Below the pieces are notes generated by a model, which did not search any database, was not told where the DNA came from, and saw nothing but the letters and a program-made list of their open reading frames with translations. The position numbers and the translations under genes are program-made. This document shows, piece after piece, positions 5,789-6,465 of a DNA stretch of 6,465 bases. Source of the stretch: Chloroflexota bacterium (GTDB lineage Bacteria > Chloroflexota > UBA6077 > CF-72); assembly GCA_019242065.1 (NCBI GenBank), contig JAFAWJ010000695.1:1-6465 (forward strand), in the 5' to 3' direction. Position 1 is the first letter of the stretch; each line of letters begins with the position of its first letter.

Positions 5789-6465
5789 CCCGCGCTGTCC
5801 AGATCGCGGTCGGCTTCGCGATCAGCGCCATCGCGATCTACTTTCTGCTCCAGCAAGTCTCGTTGGCGCAGGTGGGCGAGGCGCTGAGTCACGCGCAGCC
5901 GGCCTTCATTGCGCTGGTGATTTTCAGCGTGCTGGGTTCGCTCGTGACGCGCGCGGCGCGCTGGCAGGTGTACTTCCTGCCCAAGCGCAAAGTCGGCTTT
6001 GGGCCGGCCTTCAGCACCCTGGCCATCAGCTACATGGCCAGCACATTTCTGCCGCTGCGCGCGGGGGAGCTGGTGCGAGCCGTCTTTCTGGGTCAGCGCG
6101 AGCGGATTCCGATTCCGGTCGTCATCGGCACGATCCTGGTCGAAAAGCTCTTCGACTTTCTGGCAATCGGGGTGCTGCTGGGGGTGCTGGTGATGATCAC
6201 CCCGTTGCCCGCCGCGGCCCAGGTCGCCGCGGTGTCGATTTCCAGCGTGATTCTGTTCGGGTTCGCATTCGTGGTCGCGCTGGCGATCTGGCGCGGGCCG
6301 ACGTTGATGTTTGTCGGCATGGTCGAAAAACTGCTGCCGTTCGGGGTCGGAGCGCGGCTGCATCTGCAGGATGCGGCACGCGACTTTGCCGAAGGGACCG
6401 ACTCGTTGCAGGTGCCGGCGCTGTGGGTGGGACTGCTGGGCTGGACGGCGGTGACGTGGCTGTTT
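5785..6465 (+). CDS. Lysylphosphatidylglycerol-synthase-TM / UPF0104 (AglD-like) membrane protein, 5' part
   Basis: Integral membrane protein of the LPG_synthase_TM family, which includes the flippase part of MprF and archaeal AglD-like proteins. Family roles are movement or transfer of lipid-linked groups across the cytoplasmic membrane; the exact substrate here is unknown. The 227 visible residues show a first membrane segment (about 5-22), a second (40-54) followed by the basic TRAARW (55-60), then the family hallmark FLPLRAGELVRA (88-99; G94, E95, R98) and the EKLFDFL helix (120-126; E120, D124). More membrane segments follow at about 75-89, 111-138, 150-168 and 208-227. Family members are usually about 300-350 residues, so roughly the last third is off the edge. 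No ATG, GTG or TTG exists in this frame from the stop at 5392 until TTG 5863, which would delete the first membrane segment. ATA 5785, seven bases after GAGGTGA and overlapping the upstream TAG as ATAG, is therefore called as the start. The family call is firm. The start codon is unusual and may instead reflect a base error. Confidence 0.87.
   Translation, partial: MARAVQIAVGFAISAIAIYFLLQQVSLAQVGEALSHAQPAFIALVIFSVLGSLVTRAARWQVYFLPKRKVGFGPAFSTLAISYMASTFLPLRAGELVRAVFLGQRERIPIPVVIGTILVEKLFDFLAIGVLLGVLVMITPLPAAAQVAAVSISSVILFGFAFVVALAIWRGPTLMFVGMVEKLLPFGVGARLHLQDAARDFAEGTDSLQVPALWVGLLGWTAVTWLF

Noticed and set aside
5771..5800. Programmed -1 frameshift joining the giant protein to the LPG-synthase-TM protein
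   Set aside because: The frames differ by -1 and a Shine-Dalgarno-like stimulator is present, but no slippery heptamer lies before the stop and the upstream protein ends at a natural family C-terminus.
5863..5874. TTG 5863 or GTG 5872 as the start of the LPG-synthase-TM gene
   Set aside because: Neither has a Shine-Dalgarno, and both would remove a good first membrane segment that fits the family. The strong GAGGTGA would then serve no gene.
1..6465. CRISPR arrays, tRNA or rRNA genes, insertion sequences, riboswitches, integration sites
   Set aside because: None was seen on reading both strands. Almost all bases are accounted for by five genes, and the gaps total under 90 bases.

Overview
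The window is GC-rich, gene-dense DNA that most likely comes from a member of the Chloroflexota (green non-sulfur group). The main evidence is one very large membrane protein. It joins an N-terminal GT-C (PMT-like) glycosyltransferase half to a C-terminal DUF2298 / 'Chlor_Arch_YYY' half, a domain known mainly from Chloroflexi and Archaea. The SurE variant and the start-site style (few Shine-Dalgarno sequences, GTG starts) fit this but do not prove it. No rRNA, tRNA, insertion sequence, CRISPR array, phage gene or attachment site was seen.

Layout. (1) Bases 1-298, minus strand: the first 99 codons of cytidine deaminase (cdd), running off the left edge. (2) Bases 325-1083, plus strand: a complete surE (5'/3'-nucleotidase), divergent from cdd across only 26 bases. 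(3) Bases 1087-1425, minus strand: a 112-residue acidic soluble protein of unknown function, convergent with surE (3-base gap) and divergent from the next gene. (4) Bases 1481-5788, plus strand: the 1435-residue GT-C plus DUF2298 fusion. (5) Bases 5785-6465, plus strand: the first 227 codons of a lysylphosphatidylglycerol-synthase-TM (UPF0104/AglD-like) membrane protein, running off the right edge and overlapping the stop of the preceding gene.

How the genes may work together. Cdd and SurE both act in nucleotide turnover: SurE removes phosphate from nucleoside monophosphates and Cdd deaminates the resulting cytidine. Their divergent pairing is therefore plausible, though co-regulation is inferred. 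The giant fusion and the LPG-synthase-TM protein form a translationally overlapping pair and probably act together in the membrane on lipid-linked sugars or surface glycans. The substrate cannot be read from the sequence.

The most notable point is the start of the last gene. Its reading frame has no ATG, GTG or TTG between an upstream in-frame stop (5392-5394) and codon 27 of the family-like sequence. A near-perfect Shine-Dalgarno (GAGGTGA, 5771-5777) sits seven bases before an ATA codon, which overlaps the upstream TAG stop as ATAG. This is either a genuine AUA start or a local base error. The other main points are the double GT-C architecture and the uncharacterised acidic protein.
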